A DNA stretch of 64,000 bases from Cercis canadensis (lineage: Eukaryota > Streptophyta > Magnoliopsida > Fabales > Fabaceae), in NCBI GenBank assembly GCA_003255065.1, contig QAOA01001448.1, forward strand, positions 824,825 through 888,824, given 5' to 3'. A program made the position numbers and the translations under genes. The notes under the pieces are model-generated. The model did not search any database, was not told the origin of the DNA, and saw only the letters and a list, made by a program, of their open reading frames with translations. Of the stretch, positions 24,814-36,320 are shown piece by piece (the stretch's first letter is position 1; every line of letters begins with the position of its first letter).

Positions 24814-24957
24814 CTAAGTGCTAACAGTTGAACTCTTCACCCCGTCACTGGACACAAGCTGAGGCCTCTTGCCTTGAACCTGCGTCCTGATGGAAGTGAC
24901 GAGACCTGGTACCAGTGCCACTCGCCCGACCACCTCGGTGGCGAGAAAACCAACCAT
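24814..24957 (-). CDS. Possible small gene or exon, 47 residues
   Basis: In a GC-richer island the minus strand reads from ATG at 24957 to a stop at 24814, with a composition that looks coding (MVGFLATEVVGRVALVPGLV, then a basic Gln/Ser-rich tail). An acceptor-like TTTTAAG immediately precedes the ATG, so it could be the last exon of a gene or a very small gene. I do not recognise the family. It lies between the outer MULE and the mtSSB stop. Confidence is low because the opposite strand is also open. Confidence 0.3.
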   Translation of the reverse strand: MVGFLATEVVGRVALVPGLVTSIRTQVQGKRPQLVSSDGVKSSTVST

Positions 24958-25489
24958 CTTAAAATAATATATATAACAGTAAAACACCGAGGATCTGGTC
25001 TCCACGTCCACCCATGCAAAAATATGCAGCAACAGGTTTGGCACCTATACACACACTGAAGCGTCTCCACGTATGCTTCATCAAGTCCATGAGATTATAA
25101 ATCACCCAAAATAAATAAATATGATAAGAGAAGTGCTTTGGTTGACCCGATCTGATTTCTACAAATAAAATATGGATCAAGACCGATTTAGATACTTTTT
25201 AGTAAAGATTGATTAGTATCATCCAATTATCACCAACTGCAATCCACCCCATAACTACTTAGTTTTACACCTCTCCCGCACTAAGAAAATGAAAATGGTA
25301 GAGAATAAAATAAAAATAAAAACGTCCAAGGAATTGGCTACAACCTATAATTCCAGGATATAAATGAAATAACAGTAAGAGAATTCACCATGGCGTTGGT
25401 TACACTCATGACAAGTTATGATTCGGACAAAAGTTGATGCTTCTGCTGCTGACCCATTCCATGTGTAAAACTTTCACTGTTCCAGAGTC

Positions 25490-28362
25490 TTAAAACAACC
25501 CTTCCCCTGCCAGCATGAATGAGCACATATTGATCATATAGTCCGGAGAAATACCATCCGATGACAAGTTTGATCCAAAACTAATAGTGTCCCGCAACAA
25601 TTAGATTGCCAAAAACTCATAAAAGTAAAGAGTAAATCGAAACTACTAATAAACCATGTCGTTATTTGCAGCCATAGTTAAAGAAACTTACGCAGATCGT
25701 CCAAGGAAATTTTACTGATACTTTCTCCACTCTTTATAAGCCGAATCTTCCCTGAAGAAGTAACATAAGAAAGCATCACGATACAGACTTTCTCTTTATT
25801 TTCATACAGTTAAATTGAAATTTTATCCACTTCAGGAAGTTCCGGATCCTTTAACCTTAATATGATCCATACTCATGTTAAAAGTAAATATGAAGAAAAC
25901 TTGCACTACTTGCTGCCCTTTTTAAAGAAGACAAAGGCACCCTCTCCAAGCAATAAATCAAATATGACTCTCAAAACTGAAGTTTTATGCTAAGAAAAGT
26001 GCCGAATTTTTTTTATCCACAACTTAAAATAGTTGATCAGTTAAGTATTACTGGCCTACATTGGAAGAAGGTGTCGCTGGAGTAAATAAAATTAAGTTTG
26101 ATCAAGTATTAACCCTACGTGCCACTTCTCTATAGCCATTGTTAAAATTATGTCATTTGAAAAAAATCCGATAACTCAACCTAAGATATAAAAGAGTTTT
26201 AACGCTTGTAGGAGTAACAGAATGGGACAAGTTAACGAAAATGTCCCTGAAGTTGATGATGGTGAAGCAGATTCTACGTGTGGTTAAATTAAGTTAACTC
26301 ACATAACTGTACTAGGCTCTGTTTTCCTACACCAACAACAACACCCCCCCTCCCCAACAAACAAACAAAAAAAAAAAGTCAGTTTCTTTCTTACTTTTTG
26401 TATCCTTTGTGAGGGAACTAGTGACATCCCATAAATTTTTTTAAGCTATATCTGTTCTGTGTGACTGAAGAAGTGACATCACTAGGTGAACGTTAGGGGA
26501 AATTTAGTAATAGTAATGCCAAAATAATTGTAAGTTTTAAGTAATTTTCATATTACTATGTTTCACAAACAAAATTTTACTATTTTGTGGAATTCCAATC
26601 ATAATAATCTGTTCAATTAAGGAAGAGAAACATTAAGGACACAAATCACATAACAGGAGCTTGAATGATGTCATATATCATTGCATAAACTCAGTCTTCC
26701 GTCTGTCTTTCACAGATAACTTAATACAGAAAATATTGAAAAAAAAAAATGCATTGAAGTTTCCATACCATCACGACGAACACAGATCTCTGGAATGCTT
26801 TTGACTTCACCATTGATGCTATCATTGTAAATTCTAACCTCAATGTCACCCTCTACATAGACCGAAGAGCTGCATCAAAGTTTCAAGCATGAGGCAGAAA
26901 TATTTACACCAAAATTCAATTTTCTTCTTTTCTTTTCCAATTTACCACACCCCCAAGTGCGCCCCCCCTCCCCCAACAATAGAAAAAAAGAAAAAGAAAA
27001 AGATTGGGTCCTCTTACTTTTTGACAAGTTGTTGTACAGCATAAGCCCCAAGTGTGTCATTATGAACAGCAATCCTATGCCATTGAGCAGGTTTTGGCAA
27101 ATCCTTTGCTCCCACAATTCTCTGGTCGAACATCCCTCCTGTACCAACTGTAAAGATGGTTACATTCTTCCCATTCCTCAGTATCTTCTGCACAGGGGCT
27201 TGGCCAATTTTTCCACAAAGAATTGCCTGCGTCAAATCACTATCACATAGGTCAAATTAATTGTCAGGTGAAACATGCAAATGCATCATCAATCATTGTT
27301 TCATACATGGTTAAATGGGGAACGGACGATAAATCAACAAACTGAAACCCTCTATTCATTTTCTTTTGTTTTAATCTCAAGCACTTCAACTTTGGCCTGT
27401 TTATTTTCTAGAATTGATTCATATTATTTTCCTCAACCATTCATGCTCGTAATTCGTAAACATAGAGTATTTGGTAATAAATAAAAATTAAATATCTTTT
27501 TAAGTCTGATATTACACTGCAAAAGATTTACTCAATTTGGCAGCGCAATGACACAAAACATGATACACTGAATAAAATACACCAAAGGACAATACGTCTC
27601 ACAGCGTCAACAAGGTGTATGGATTATATCTTCAGCAGTAACCTAATCCAAGTTTATCCCTAAAGGTGTCTATAGTAACATGTTTCTTGAATTAATACCA
27701 TCCAATACCTTATGCACACCTCGAAAGCCCCAACCCTTCTTGGGATCCACACCCTGGAGTTGTAACGCAGGCTTGCCACCAAGAAAATCATCAATTTCTT
27801 CATTCACTTCATCGTTCTTTACTTCATTATTATTATTTAAATGCTCTCCACTCTCACTTTCAAATAGCCTAGTTGAGTAACATAACCTCCAGCTTCCCTG
27901 CACACCAGCTGCTGAATTCATGAAAAGGGGGAAAAAAAACACCATTAATAACTCGGCCGGCAGACGGTTCCTCAGACATGTTACTTAAATTTTATTATTG
28001 CCTATCAGATGTTTGACAAAATTCCTCTATGCACAAATATGACCAGCACATATATCTTTAGGGAAACTGTATTTGAGATCACTATTGAGGCAAACTCAAA
28101 ATAGAGGGCGGGGAAACTACAAACAAAGAAACATTATTCCCATTGAGCAAGCAATTAAGGTTAAGATCGTGAATGTCGCATTGGTGGGTTCGTCTCTAGA
28201 AAGTTATACGAACCTTACTGAAATAAACGAAACACACTGTTAAATGCATATGCATAGAAGAAAGACATTTTTAGAGAGAGAGAGAGAGAGAAGACCATGG
28301 GAAGAGGACGTCAAAGCAGAGACTCTGAAATGCTTTGCAAGTCGCACCACGAGAGAATTCAT
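25490..28362 (-). CDS. SSB1: Mitochondrial single-stranded DNA-binding protein
   Basis: Organellar SSB that coats single-stranded mitochondrial DNA during replication and repair. Six exons on the minus strand, 28362-28296, 27911-27709, 27226-27018, 26869-26769, 25751-25692 and 25506-25490, splice in frame to 218 residues. The N-terminus MNSLVVRLAKHFRVSALTSS is Arg/Ser-rich and fits a mitochondrial presequence. The OB-fold begins around residue 90 (AILCGKIGQAPVQKILRNGKN), with WHRIAVHND, VYVEGDIEVR and EICVRRDGKI. This matches what I recall of Arabidopsis At4g11060 almost throughout. An acidic spacer precedes the conserved LQGVDPKKGWGFRGVHK. The last exon codes only REGLF and stop from a 17-nt coding piece; without it the frame would read through the donor to a nearby stop. 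A GA-dinucleotide run lies just inside intron 1. Confidence 0.93.
28271..28292. repeat. GA dinucleotide microsatellite in SSB intron 1
   Basis: About ten AG units directly inside the 5' end of the first mtSSB intron (read as CT on the coding strand). Likely length-polymorphic. Confidence 0.9.
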
Positions 28363-28479
28363 TTTCAGCAAAAGACTCCAATGGAACCGAAACTACAAAC
28401 TAGGGGAAAGGAGGAGGGTTTTAGAGACTTTTTAGTCTTTTGGAAGGGAAAGAAGGGAAGTGGGGTTTTGTCGTTTGGA

Positions 28480-29340
28480 TCCAACTTAAAGCCCATACTT
28501 TAATCGCTCTGTTGCTTCTTGATTTCAAGCAAGAGAATGTCAAGGGACAAATTCCGGCCTATTATCTGGGCTTTCTAAACTTCTTACTAATATGGCTTCA
28601 TCGAATCCGAATTGAAATGAACACAAGTACATTCCACCTTAATTCAAATCAAATATATTAAGGATTAAGGATTCATTTAGATTTAAACTTTTTCCTAGCC
28701 GAATTGAATCAAGTTAAATACTATATGCTGGTATTAATGTTATACATAAATACAATACTTATAATGTAAATTAAATAAAACAAATTAATTGTGCGCCAAA
28801 CGAGCTACGCTTAAAATTTGGATCAAATTCATTATAATTGAGCCCAATTATTTTGCCTGTTGGGCGAATAGAAGTTTTTCAAGAGAGAAAAAAGAAAAAG
28901 AAAAGAGCCCAATTTGAGTTTTTACATAATTGAGCTCCAGACATCTTGATTTAGATGCCATCCCTACATAAACACATAAAAAATAGATCCTACACATAAA
29001 TCACAGGCAAGTGGCAAGGTTCGCATTTTTATTTATGTGTAACACCTACTTTTATTTTTTCTTGATGTGGTGTGACACCTACTTCATTATTCCGTGGGTA
29101 TGTTTGATTGGAAAAAGTGGAAGACGGGAAAGTGAAAAAATAAAAAATAAAAGTTATGGAGGTACATAAGTAACATAGTAGTCAATTTCTTCTTATAATC
29201 TCATTACACCTAGTTTAGATAGAATTTGAAAATAAACACTCTATTTTTATTTCCATGACAAGGCCTCTACTTTAAAATACCCATTTTTCAAATATTAAGG
29301 TGCCATTCGGAGACGAAAAGTTTTGACCTCCTCTAGATGG
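28480..29340. other. Intergenic DNA upstream of SSB
   Basis: AT-rich sequence without a recognisable gene. The part near 28380-28480 is probably SSB promoter or leader on the minus strand. A purine-rich AGAAAAAAGAAAAAG stretch lies near 28882. Confidence 0.5.
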
Positions 29341-29344
29341 GACA

Positions 29345-29590
29345 AATAATAAAATATTTAAAGATTTTATGATCCGACATATATATGTTATGTTGTACTT
29401 ATGTAACAAATATATATAATTTTTATATTTTATTGAATATAAAATATAATTTATTTTATTTTCTCAAATTTAAAAATAATTAACTTGTACATATATCATT
29501 CACACATTAATTATTCATATGTAATATGATATATCACATAAATATTAAAAATATTTAAGAAATCTCCTAAAATATTTTATATTTTTTATA
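29345..29590 (+). mobile_element. AT-rich MITE, family A copy 3
   Basis: It has the same orientation and internal order as copies 2 and 4: TAATTTTTATATTTTATT, then ATAATTTATTTTATTTT, then TTAAAAATAATTAACTT, then ATTCACACATTAATTATT, then GTAATATGATAT. The ends carry AGATTTTATGAT and the inverse AATCTCCTAAAAT. It is non-coding. Confidence 0.75.
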
Positions 29591-29824
29591 TATCTAATTT
29601 TTAACTACCCATTATTTTTTAAGTTTTCACCTAAAAAGAAGATTGATTCACTCACAGGCTTTCATATTCGCATGAAATAAGGAATTCTCACCCCCACGAT
29701 CTCCACTATCAACTGCATCCTCCTTGAACTTGCCAACCCTATAATCTGTTACAAATTATATTGCGTCATATAACACAACAGCGGCAACTGCTATGCTTGT
29801 TTATTCAGCGAGATATAGAGAAAA

Positions 29825-30655
29825 ATGAGACAAGAGAACCCAGACACCTGTAGAGCGCCTCTAATGGCTGCAACCGCAAGTACTAATCTATCTTCAGATT
29901 CTCCAATGTCCCACTTCATTTGCATCGCCATGCGAGGACTTGAGCCAAAGTTAAGGATTAAGATCCCAAAATTGCTGCTCAAAACCATGCACAGAAAGTT
30001 CCATATAATTTCCAGCAAGGACAGTGGCATTGCTAATGACAGCGACAACAGAAGCACAAGAAGGGCCAAAGATGTAAGTCAATTTCCAAAGAAAGTTGTC
30101 TCAGTGTTCTCCAATGCCTTTGGAAACAGGAAATCACCTGGGAAATGTTTCTCCAATGGGGAAAAGAGTGGCTTAGCATCAGAAGATGGAAAAGAGGCAT
30201 CATCAAACAATTTGATGCGTGTGGGTCTGCCAATTCTAGCTGCAATATTATCAGAGCCTGAAAGTGCAGATGAAGGGAATCAAAACAGAAAGGAGACGCA
30301 GCCTGAGAAAATAGATCTTCCTTTATTGAGTTTTTCAGATAAGAAGAAAGGTTGGAGCTGCATCAAGTCCAAAATGAAGAAGACCAGAGTGGGTGATTGT
30401 AGCAAAGATGCAAAAGTAGGGAGGAAGAGGAGTTTCAGTTCACGCCCTTTGGTTATGGTTCCAAAGTTGAAAATGATCACAAAGTCGCTGCAAAAGAAAG
30501 TGAAGAAGCGGTTTGAAAGGGATGATAAAAATGGGGAAGAGGATGAAGACGGAGAACTATTATGGAAGAAGAGGATTCTGATGGGAGGGAGATGCAAGCC
30601 CCTTAAGGATGATGAAGATGGCCTTTCATTACCAGAGATGCTGTTTAGTGCTTAA
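29825..30655 (+). CDS. Intronless plant-specific basic protein, unknown function
   Basis: One uninterrupted frame of 276 residues. It is Lys/Ser-rich, with a central hydrophobic segment (LMRVGLPILAAILSEPESADEG) around residues 130-150, a basic stretch (KMITKSLQKKVKKRFERDD), an acidic run (GEEDEDGE), and a C-terminal LLWKKRILMGGRCKPLKDDEDG. The last resembles the LWQxxILMGxxCxPLxFSG motif near the C-terminus of several uncharacterised plant proteins, so I place it loosely with that group. Internal Met residues offer alternative starts. The antisense frames here are shorter and lack coherent composition. No enzymatic motif or signal peptide is evident. It lies head-to-tail toward the minus-strand PRP38 gene, about 490 bp from stop to stop. 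Confidence 0.75.
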   Translation: MRQENPDTCRAPLMAATASTNLSSDSPMSHFICIAMRGLEPKLRIKIPKLLLKTMHRKFHIISSKDSGIANDSDNRSTRRAKDVSQFPKKVVSVFSNAFGNRKSPGKCFSNGEKSGLASEDGKEASSNNLMRVGLPILAAILSEPESADEGNQNRKETQPEKIDLPLLSFSDKKKGWSCIKSKMKKTRVGDCSKDAKVGRKRSFSSRPLVMVPKLKMITKSLQKKVKKRFERDDKNGEEDEDGELLWKKRILMGGRCKPLKDDEDGLSLPEMLFSA

Positions 30656-30659
30656 TCAC

Positions 30660-31143
30660 TGTAAATAGTTTCTTAGCTCGTACAAGAAAATGTAGTACGA
30701 TTAGATTAGTACTAGCAACTTAGTAAGAGCAGGTATTACATAATTAATCTTTCTCCGCTGGTAGATAAATTAGAGGCTTTCGGCCGAACAGTACAAGTTA
30801 TCAACCCCAATTGGATCCACAAATGCTATTGAGTTGACTTAATTTTCCTCCCTAGAGTGGACTGCTGAAAGTTTTTTGTATTTGAAATTTAATTCCAGAA
30901 ACGTACATCTCTCATCACACAAGCAGCATCAGGTGCCACAAGGACCAAGGTAAACACATTACCCGAGCAGTTAACTATCCATAGAGCACAAACTAGACAA
31001 CAAAAGCTTCCGTAACTGCCACTTTGAGTAGTAGAGGAAACACAAGCAGCGTCAGGTGGCAAAAGGTATAGAATCCACAAAGTGAAGCAGAAATCACCTG
31101 TATCTACTCATATATTCACAAAACCAACTTCCAATAATGTTTC
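30660..31143. other. Convergent 3' regions, no further gene
   Basis: Holds the 3' UTRs of the two converging genes. A direct repeat of about 30 bp (core CACAAGCAGC(A/G)TCAGGTG) occurs near 30917 and again near 31040. No coding similarity was found. Confidence 0.5.
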
Positions 31144-34100
31144 TCACACCTTGAGTGGTTTCAAACCAAGTGAAGCTCGTAGCCTGTTTGCTTCTGCAAT
31201 CTCTGGATCTGGGTGATCAGTCCCATCATCCTTCTTTTCCTTCTTTTCCTTCTTCTTTTTTGGCTCTTCTCGACTGACGCCATCTTCATCTCCATGCCTT
31301 CTAGGACTCAAGCTGCTCCGAGCATGTCTCTTTCGGTAGTCCCCTCCCTCACGTTCCTTGCGATCTCTACTTCTACTTCGACTCCTTGAGTAGCTCCTTC
31401 GCCTTCCACGCTCTCGATCTCTATCTCTCCTCTCCCGCTCCCTTCCCTCTCTCTCACGACCATAATCTTTTTCTTCCCTCAGACGATAGCGGTCTCTGTC
31501 CCTCTCCCTATCCCTATCTCTGTTCCTCTCCCTTTCCCTGTCTCTATCCCTATCTCTATCTCGGCCACGTCCACGCTCTCTATCGTAATCTCTATCATAA
31601 TCTCTGTCATAGTCTCGATCCCTGTCAAAAGGACATCAAGGAGGAAATGCAAATGTTAAAAATATCCCTAAACCAAGGCATTCAAGAGAAAGAACGAAAA
31701 AATCATGAAACATTCTCAAAATCTTGATTTTCGAAGGAATGATGGGGTTGGACAAACCAAATAATATTTTTACACTATAACATTGATGTCTTTTTCATCT
31801 TGTATTTTCAATTGTGATATCTTTGTTGACGCTCTTGCACGTCCTTTCTTGTCTAATGAGATTTTTTATTTTATCCAAAAAGAAAAATTCACACTGTCTC
31901 TGTTGGATTTTGAAGACAACTAACCAAAAGATAGGGCAACTGGTTGCTATACTAACCAACATTATATCAACGAAAAAAGAGTGACATGAGTATCCATTAA
32001 ACAAAATAAACGGATACACACAAATCTTAAACATATGGGAACATGATCATGGACCTTTACCCTATTACAAAATGTCTGACCCATCATACTTCTCACTGCA
32101 CACTGTCAGTACAGAGAAACCTGGCAGGATCATATGGTTTTACTATAGGAAGCAGTTGTACACCACAAATGGCTCTGAATGCCACAGTGGAAATTTAAGT
32201 TAAACTTAATCAACATATATACATGTGTGTAACTTCAGAAACTGCTTCCACCACAAACCCTATCGTAACAAAGAAACTTTACATTTTTCCCAGCAATCGT
32301 ATGATCAAAAGTATATTATACTTGCATTAGGCCTCTCCACTGAAGATACACTAGCAAAGAATATGATGGAACTTTTTACAGTTTGCCACGTGTAAGTATT
32401 ATTTGGACAATCAAACCCCAAAAACCCTAAAGCCAATGATAAGAAGATAGGGACTTATTCCATCAACAGGAATCGTATCTACATCAAAGCATACAAAAAA
32501 CTTTAAAGGAAAGAACACTACCTGTATCTATGACTATCGCGTCTTCTGTCCCTATCTCTTTCCCTTGTAGGGCTTCGGCCACGATAATAGTCCTGTTAAT
32601 CATTTAATAATTAAACCAAAACATCAGAAACCACATAATGTAGCATAAAGGAATAGATAAAAGAAGATAGCTTTTAATTAGGAAAAGAAGAAAAGACACC
32701 TTCTCATAGGCCCCATCTTCTAGGCCATCAATAGGTTGGTCATTATCTTCTTTCTCTTCTTCCTCCTCAAAATCTTCTTCAAGTGCACTTCTTCTGGGTT
32801 CTAGTGTACCAAGAGATTCAAGAGTCCACCTATAGAATAGAGAAGAGCCCAACTACATAAATACCAAGAATATCAATAAGTGAAAATATAAACACCTTTC
32901 ACACCACAAAACAACAGGTTCATAATTTCATGCTCCAATTGAGATCATTCCTCAAACTCTGACTAGGCATTCTATAAGGAACGCCTAAAAGTTCCTAAAA
33001 CATTGCTCCCAAAAAAGCAGAAAAGCTACAGATAGAACCAATGAAGGATGTATGAATATTATTCAATATTCAATATTCAGCACAGAATAGCAGGGAGAAG
33101 CAAGCATAGTGATCAGAGGCAGAACAAAAAGAACGGCCATCACAAGTTGCAAATCCGGAAAATATGATTGAGCAGTAGACAAAAGGAACCTTTTCTTAAT
33201 ACGAGGCATAGCAATATCACAGGAGTAATCTTTTGTCAGAAGTTCATCAATAACCTCATCCACATGCGTCAATGTAAAAGCTGCAACATCAACAGCAATA
33301 AATTAAATCAAATAGTCAGCAATCAATAATAATTAAAAAAAAAAAACACAGCAAGACAAATTCAAGGAATCATAACACATTGAAATGATCTTGACCAAGA
33401 AGAATTGAGACGGTAGAAAATTTTTCACATGCAAAACAAAATCTTACCCCCATCAGCTGATTTTTGCCTCAGTTTCCGGTAGTCATTGTATAGAGGCTCC
33501 AGGTAGCGGTACACATCAGTATCAGATCCAGTAAGACGCAAATAAAAAGCACCAAGTATCCTTACGTATCTGCATCCCATACATATTATTAAAAATAAAA
33601 CAAATTGAAGTGTTATTCAAGGATATTCCTAGAGCTATAGAGAAAATACATGAAAAACAAAGCTGCGACATCATATAAGCCAATTGAATTCATATTTTAA
33701 CCATGCAATGTATTATTTTGTTTTCCCCGTAAATGTCCACCGTAAAGACGCTCTAAACAAACCCAGTATAGAATAAGTTAAGGCACGATAAGAGTATTAT
33801 TCACTCTTCAATTCAACTTTAGATATTATAGGAATGGAAACAACAATAAGATTCACTTTCCCCTTTGTTAAAAATTCAATTAGAAATGGGAACCTATCGG
33901 CTATAAAACAAAAGAGGGGACAAAAAAAAACAGAAAAGAAGAATACTTATAATCCTCGTTCTTGATGAACTCGATGACGATTTCCTTCTCGGGCTGAATC
34001 TGGAGCATCTTCATGACAAGGCACATGAAGGGAGTGGGTTTGCGGTTGCCCCCGAAGGTTCCACCGAGGTGGTCGAGCTCCATGGCCTTGTCGACCAAGG

Positions 34101-34236
34101 TCTCCGCCGTCAAACCAAAACATTGTTCCTTCCAATAGGTATTCTGGTAAATCTTTGAACGGAGAATCTTCTCGATCAGGTTCTGAGGATTCGTGCCTCT
34201 TATGCTCTTCGCTGCTGGATCTGTACGATTCGCCAT
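31144..34236 (-). CDS. PRP38: Pre-mRNA splicing factor 38 (PRP38)
   Basis: Spliceosome tri-snRNP-associated factor needed for catalytic activation. Six exons on the minus strand, 34236-33947, 33569-33448, 33280-33190, 32829-32700, 32592-32522 and 31621-31144, give 393 residues. The PRP38 domain covers about 1-170 (MANRTDPAAKSIRGTNPQNL, YWKEQCFGLTAETLVDKA, NEDYKYVRILGAFYLRLTG, PRIKKRWTLE). An acidic linker (EEDFEEEEEKEDND) follows, then a long RD/RE-dipeptide tract of about 90 residues, an RS-like SYSRSRSRS segment, and the family C-terminus ending ANRLRASLGLKPLKV. This is the metazoan/plant PRP38A layout, longer than yeast Prp38 because of the Arg-rich tail. A 900-bp intron separates exons 5 and 6. 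A telo-box lies in the leader. Confidence 0.95.
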
Positions 34237-34265
34237 TGCTTAAATGGGGGATTGATTACACAAAC

Positions 34266-34273
34266 AAACCCTA
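34266..34273 (-). promoter_or_regulatory. Telo-box in the PRP38 leader
   Basis: AAACCCTA on the plus strand (TAGGGTTT in the gene's direction), about 30 bp upstream of the PRP38 ATG. Telo-boxes are common in promoters and leaders of plant housekeeping and RNA-processing genes. Function here is inferred. Confidence 0.55.
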
Positions 34274-34329
34274 GTCCTTTCACTCAACTACAAAGAGGAT
34301 AAATTTTAGAAGTGTATGATAACATTTTA

Positions 34330-35260
34330 GAAGACGGTAAAGACGGTGCGTTTCGCTTACGCCGCCTATAGAAGGGTATCATCACAGTATCATTGAGAAC
34401 TTGGAGGTAGGGCTGTCGAAAATTTAAACCAAACTATGGATTGGTTTGATTTAATTTTTTATGAGTTAAGTTAAGTTAAATTTTTTTAATAAATATTAGG
34501 TTGGGTTATGTTTGAGTTAACAAAAATTATAAATTAATTTAACTCAATTCTACTCAGTTATTTATTAAAAAAATATTTTTAAATAAATATATGATATAAA
34601 ATATATTACCATAAATTATAATTTGAAACTATTTAAGTTCCCATCAATTTATTTTAATTGTAACTCTTTGATTTTAATCTATTTTAATAAATTTTACATG
34701 TAAAACTTTTAGATCTTCTCCAATACAAATACTCCTCTCAATTCTCTCCTATTTTGCCATTTACCATGCAAAACTCTTTGATTTTAGCCAACATGATTGC
34801 AACTTAAATATAATTAGAATATAAGAATACTTTTCACTAATAAATTAAAATATGAAATTTATTTGATAAAATATTTAGAGAATTTTATTTACTCTTTGTA
34901 AAATACATTTTAGTATATAAGGTTATTTGAAATTGAGAAATCAACCCAATTTAAATTAATTTTTCATGGTTTAGTTTGATTATGTTGTAAGTGTTTTAGT
35001 TTGGATGGTAGAATATAAAAAAATTCTTAGGTTAAGTTTTGATCCAATTCGATCCATGAACACCCCCCCCCCCNCCCCCCCCCACTTAGAAGACATCAAA
35101 GACAGTGTGTTTTGCTTAGGCTACCTTTGTTTTAATTTTCTTTCTTTTTTGGTGGGGCGATGACGATGCAGTTTAATGCGGAGGTAAAAGAAGAAAAAGA
35201 ATGGTTATGTGCATGCTAGTGTGTTTTATTTTTCCAAAAAATTGATGTTTTTAAAACAAC
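34330..35260. other. Intergenic AT-rich DNA with a C homopolymer
   Basis: No gene recognised. A possible degenerate transposon spans roughly 34405-35090: its left edge has AGGGCTGTCGAAAA and its right edge reads, inverted, as GGGGGTGTTCATGGATC, a motif seen at ends of plant non-autonomous elements. The similarity is too weak to call. A C-run at about 35063-35083 contains an N at 35074. Confidence 0.4.
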
Positions 35261-35263
35261 TAA

Positions 35264-36317
35264 GGGTCAACTTGCTTTAGCCATTTTCTATTTTCATTTT
35301 CAATAAAAACAGAAATTAGATTCGAAAACGTGTTTGGTTCAATAAATAAGAAATGTTTTCATTGAAAACAATTGAAAGCATTTCTTAAAATACACTGTAA
35401 ACTGAAAACGTGAAAAAGATGTTTTCAGTATTTCCAACCATGACTGGTGGTAATTTTGTAATTCTATCAAACTTTTTTTTTTTCCAACAAGACTCACTCC
35501 TCGCGTTGCTCTCGATTCAACAACTGAAAAATTCTAAGAGAGACAGATATGGAAGAAGAAGAATAAACTAAGAGAGAGAGACTAAATTTCAGAATCAAAT
35601 TGTGACTCTTTACTTAGCACATATTGATAAAGGAGACAAAGGATTGCCTAGAAGTAAGAAGACCCACCGAGGATGAGAGAAAAGAAGTAACGAGGATGAG
35701 AGACCCACTGTCATGACGAAAAAAAGAGAACCAGAGAGCAAGAACTGGGGAAGAAAGAAAAAAGAGTGAGGTTGAGAGGAAGAACCATCAAGCAAGAGAG
35801 AAAAAAAGAAAGGCGGAGAACAGAGCTGAAAGAGGAGAAAAACGCTGAGCTACGGTGGAAGAGGGAGGATCGAGAAGGGGAAGAGTGGGAGAACATGGAG
35901 AGGAAGAGAGGAAGAACTCGGACAGAGAAAATAGAAGAGTAACAGAGTAGAAGAGGGAAAGTTATTCGGAATAGAGCAAAATGTTGAGTGTGGGTCTTGC
36001 AATATCTGAATATCCAACATCCTAAAGCTGTAGAACTTAATCAAGTGAGTATCGAGCTTTGATTTGCATAGTTTCTTCTTGTTCCCAATTTATTGAAGCC
36101 ATTGTTATAATCTCGGTATAACTTCTCAGATCTTGATGGTGGAGAGAGAAAGCTAGACATAGATTGAGAGAGAGGAGGAGATATAGTTTGAAAATGAAAA
36201 TAGAAAAATTTTAACAAACATATTTTTTAAAAATGAAAATGTGAAAATGAAAACACGTTTCAAGAAATGAAAATAGAAAATGGAAACATGAAAATATTTC
36301 TTAAAGCAAACAGGCCC
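35264..36317. mobile_element. PIF/Harbinger-like non-autonomous element, 1.05 kb
   Basis: The termini GGGTCAACTTGCTTTAG (left) and, inverted, GGGCCTGTTTGCTTTAAG (right) match the GGGCCTGTTTGG-type ends of Tourist/PIF-Harbinger elements. A TAA trinucleotide flanks both ends (35261-35263 and 36318-36320), which fits the 3-bp TTA/TAA target duplication of that superfamily. Subterminal sequence repeats TTTTCATTTTC-type motifs in inverted orientation. The interior is a purine-rich GAGA/AAGAAG stretch with no transposase. Open frames on the minus strand are low-complexity Ser/Phe-rich artefacts of that stretch. Confidence 0.75.
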
Positions 36318-36320
36318 TAA

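Noticed and set aside
34405..35090. Possible transposon with GGGTGTTCATGGA-type ends
   Set aside because: End similarity is weak, no target duplication can be defined, and the right end falls in a C-run with an N.
35610..36044. Ser/Phe/Leu-rich minus-strand frames
   Set aside because: They result from a purine-rich low-complexity block inside the PIF/Harbinger-like element.
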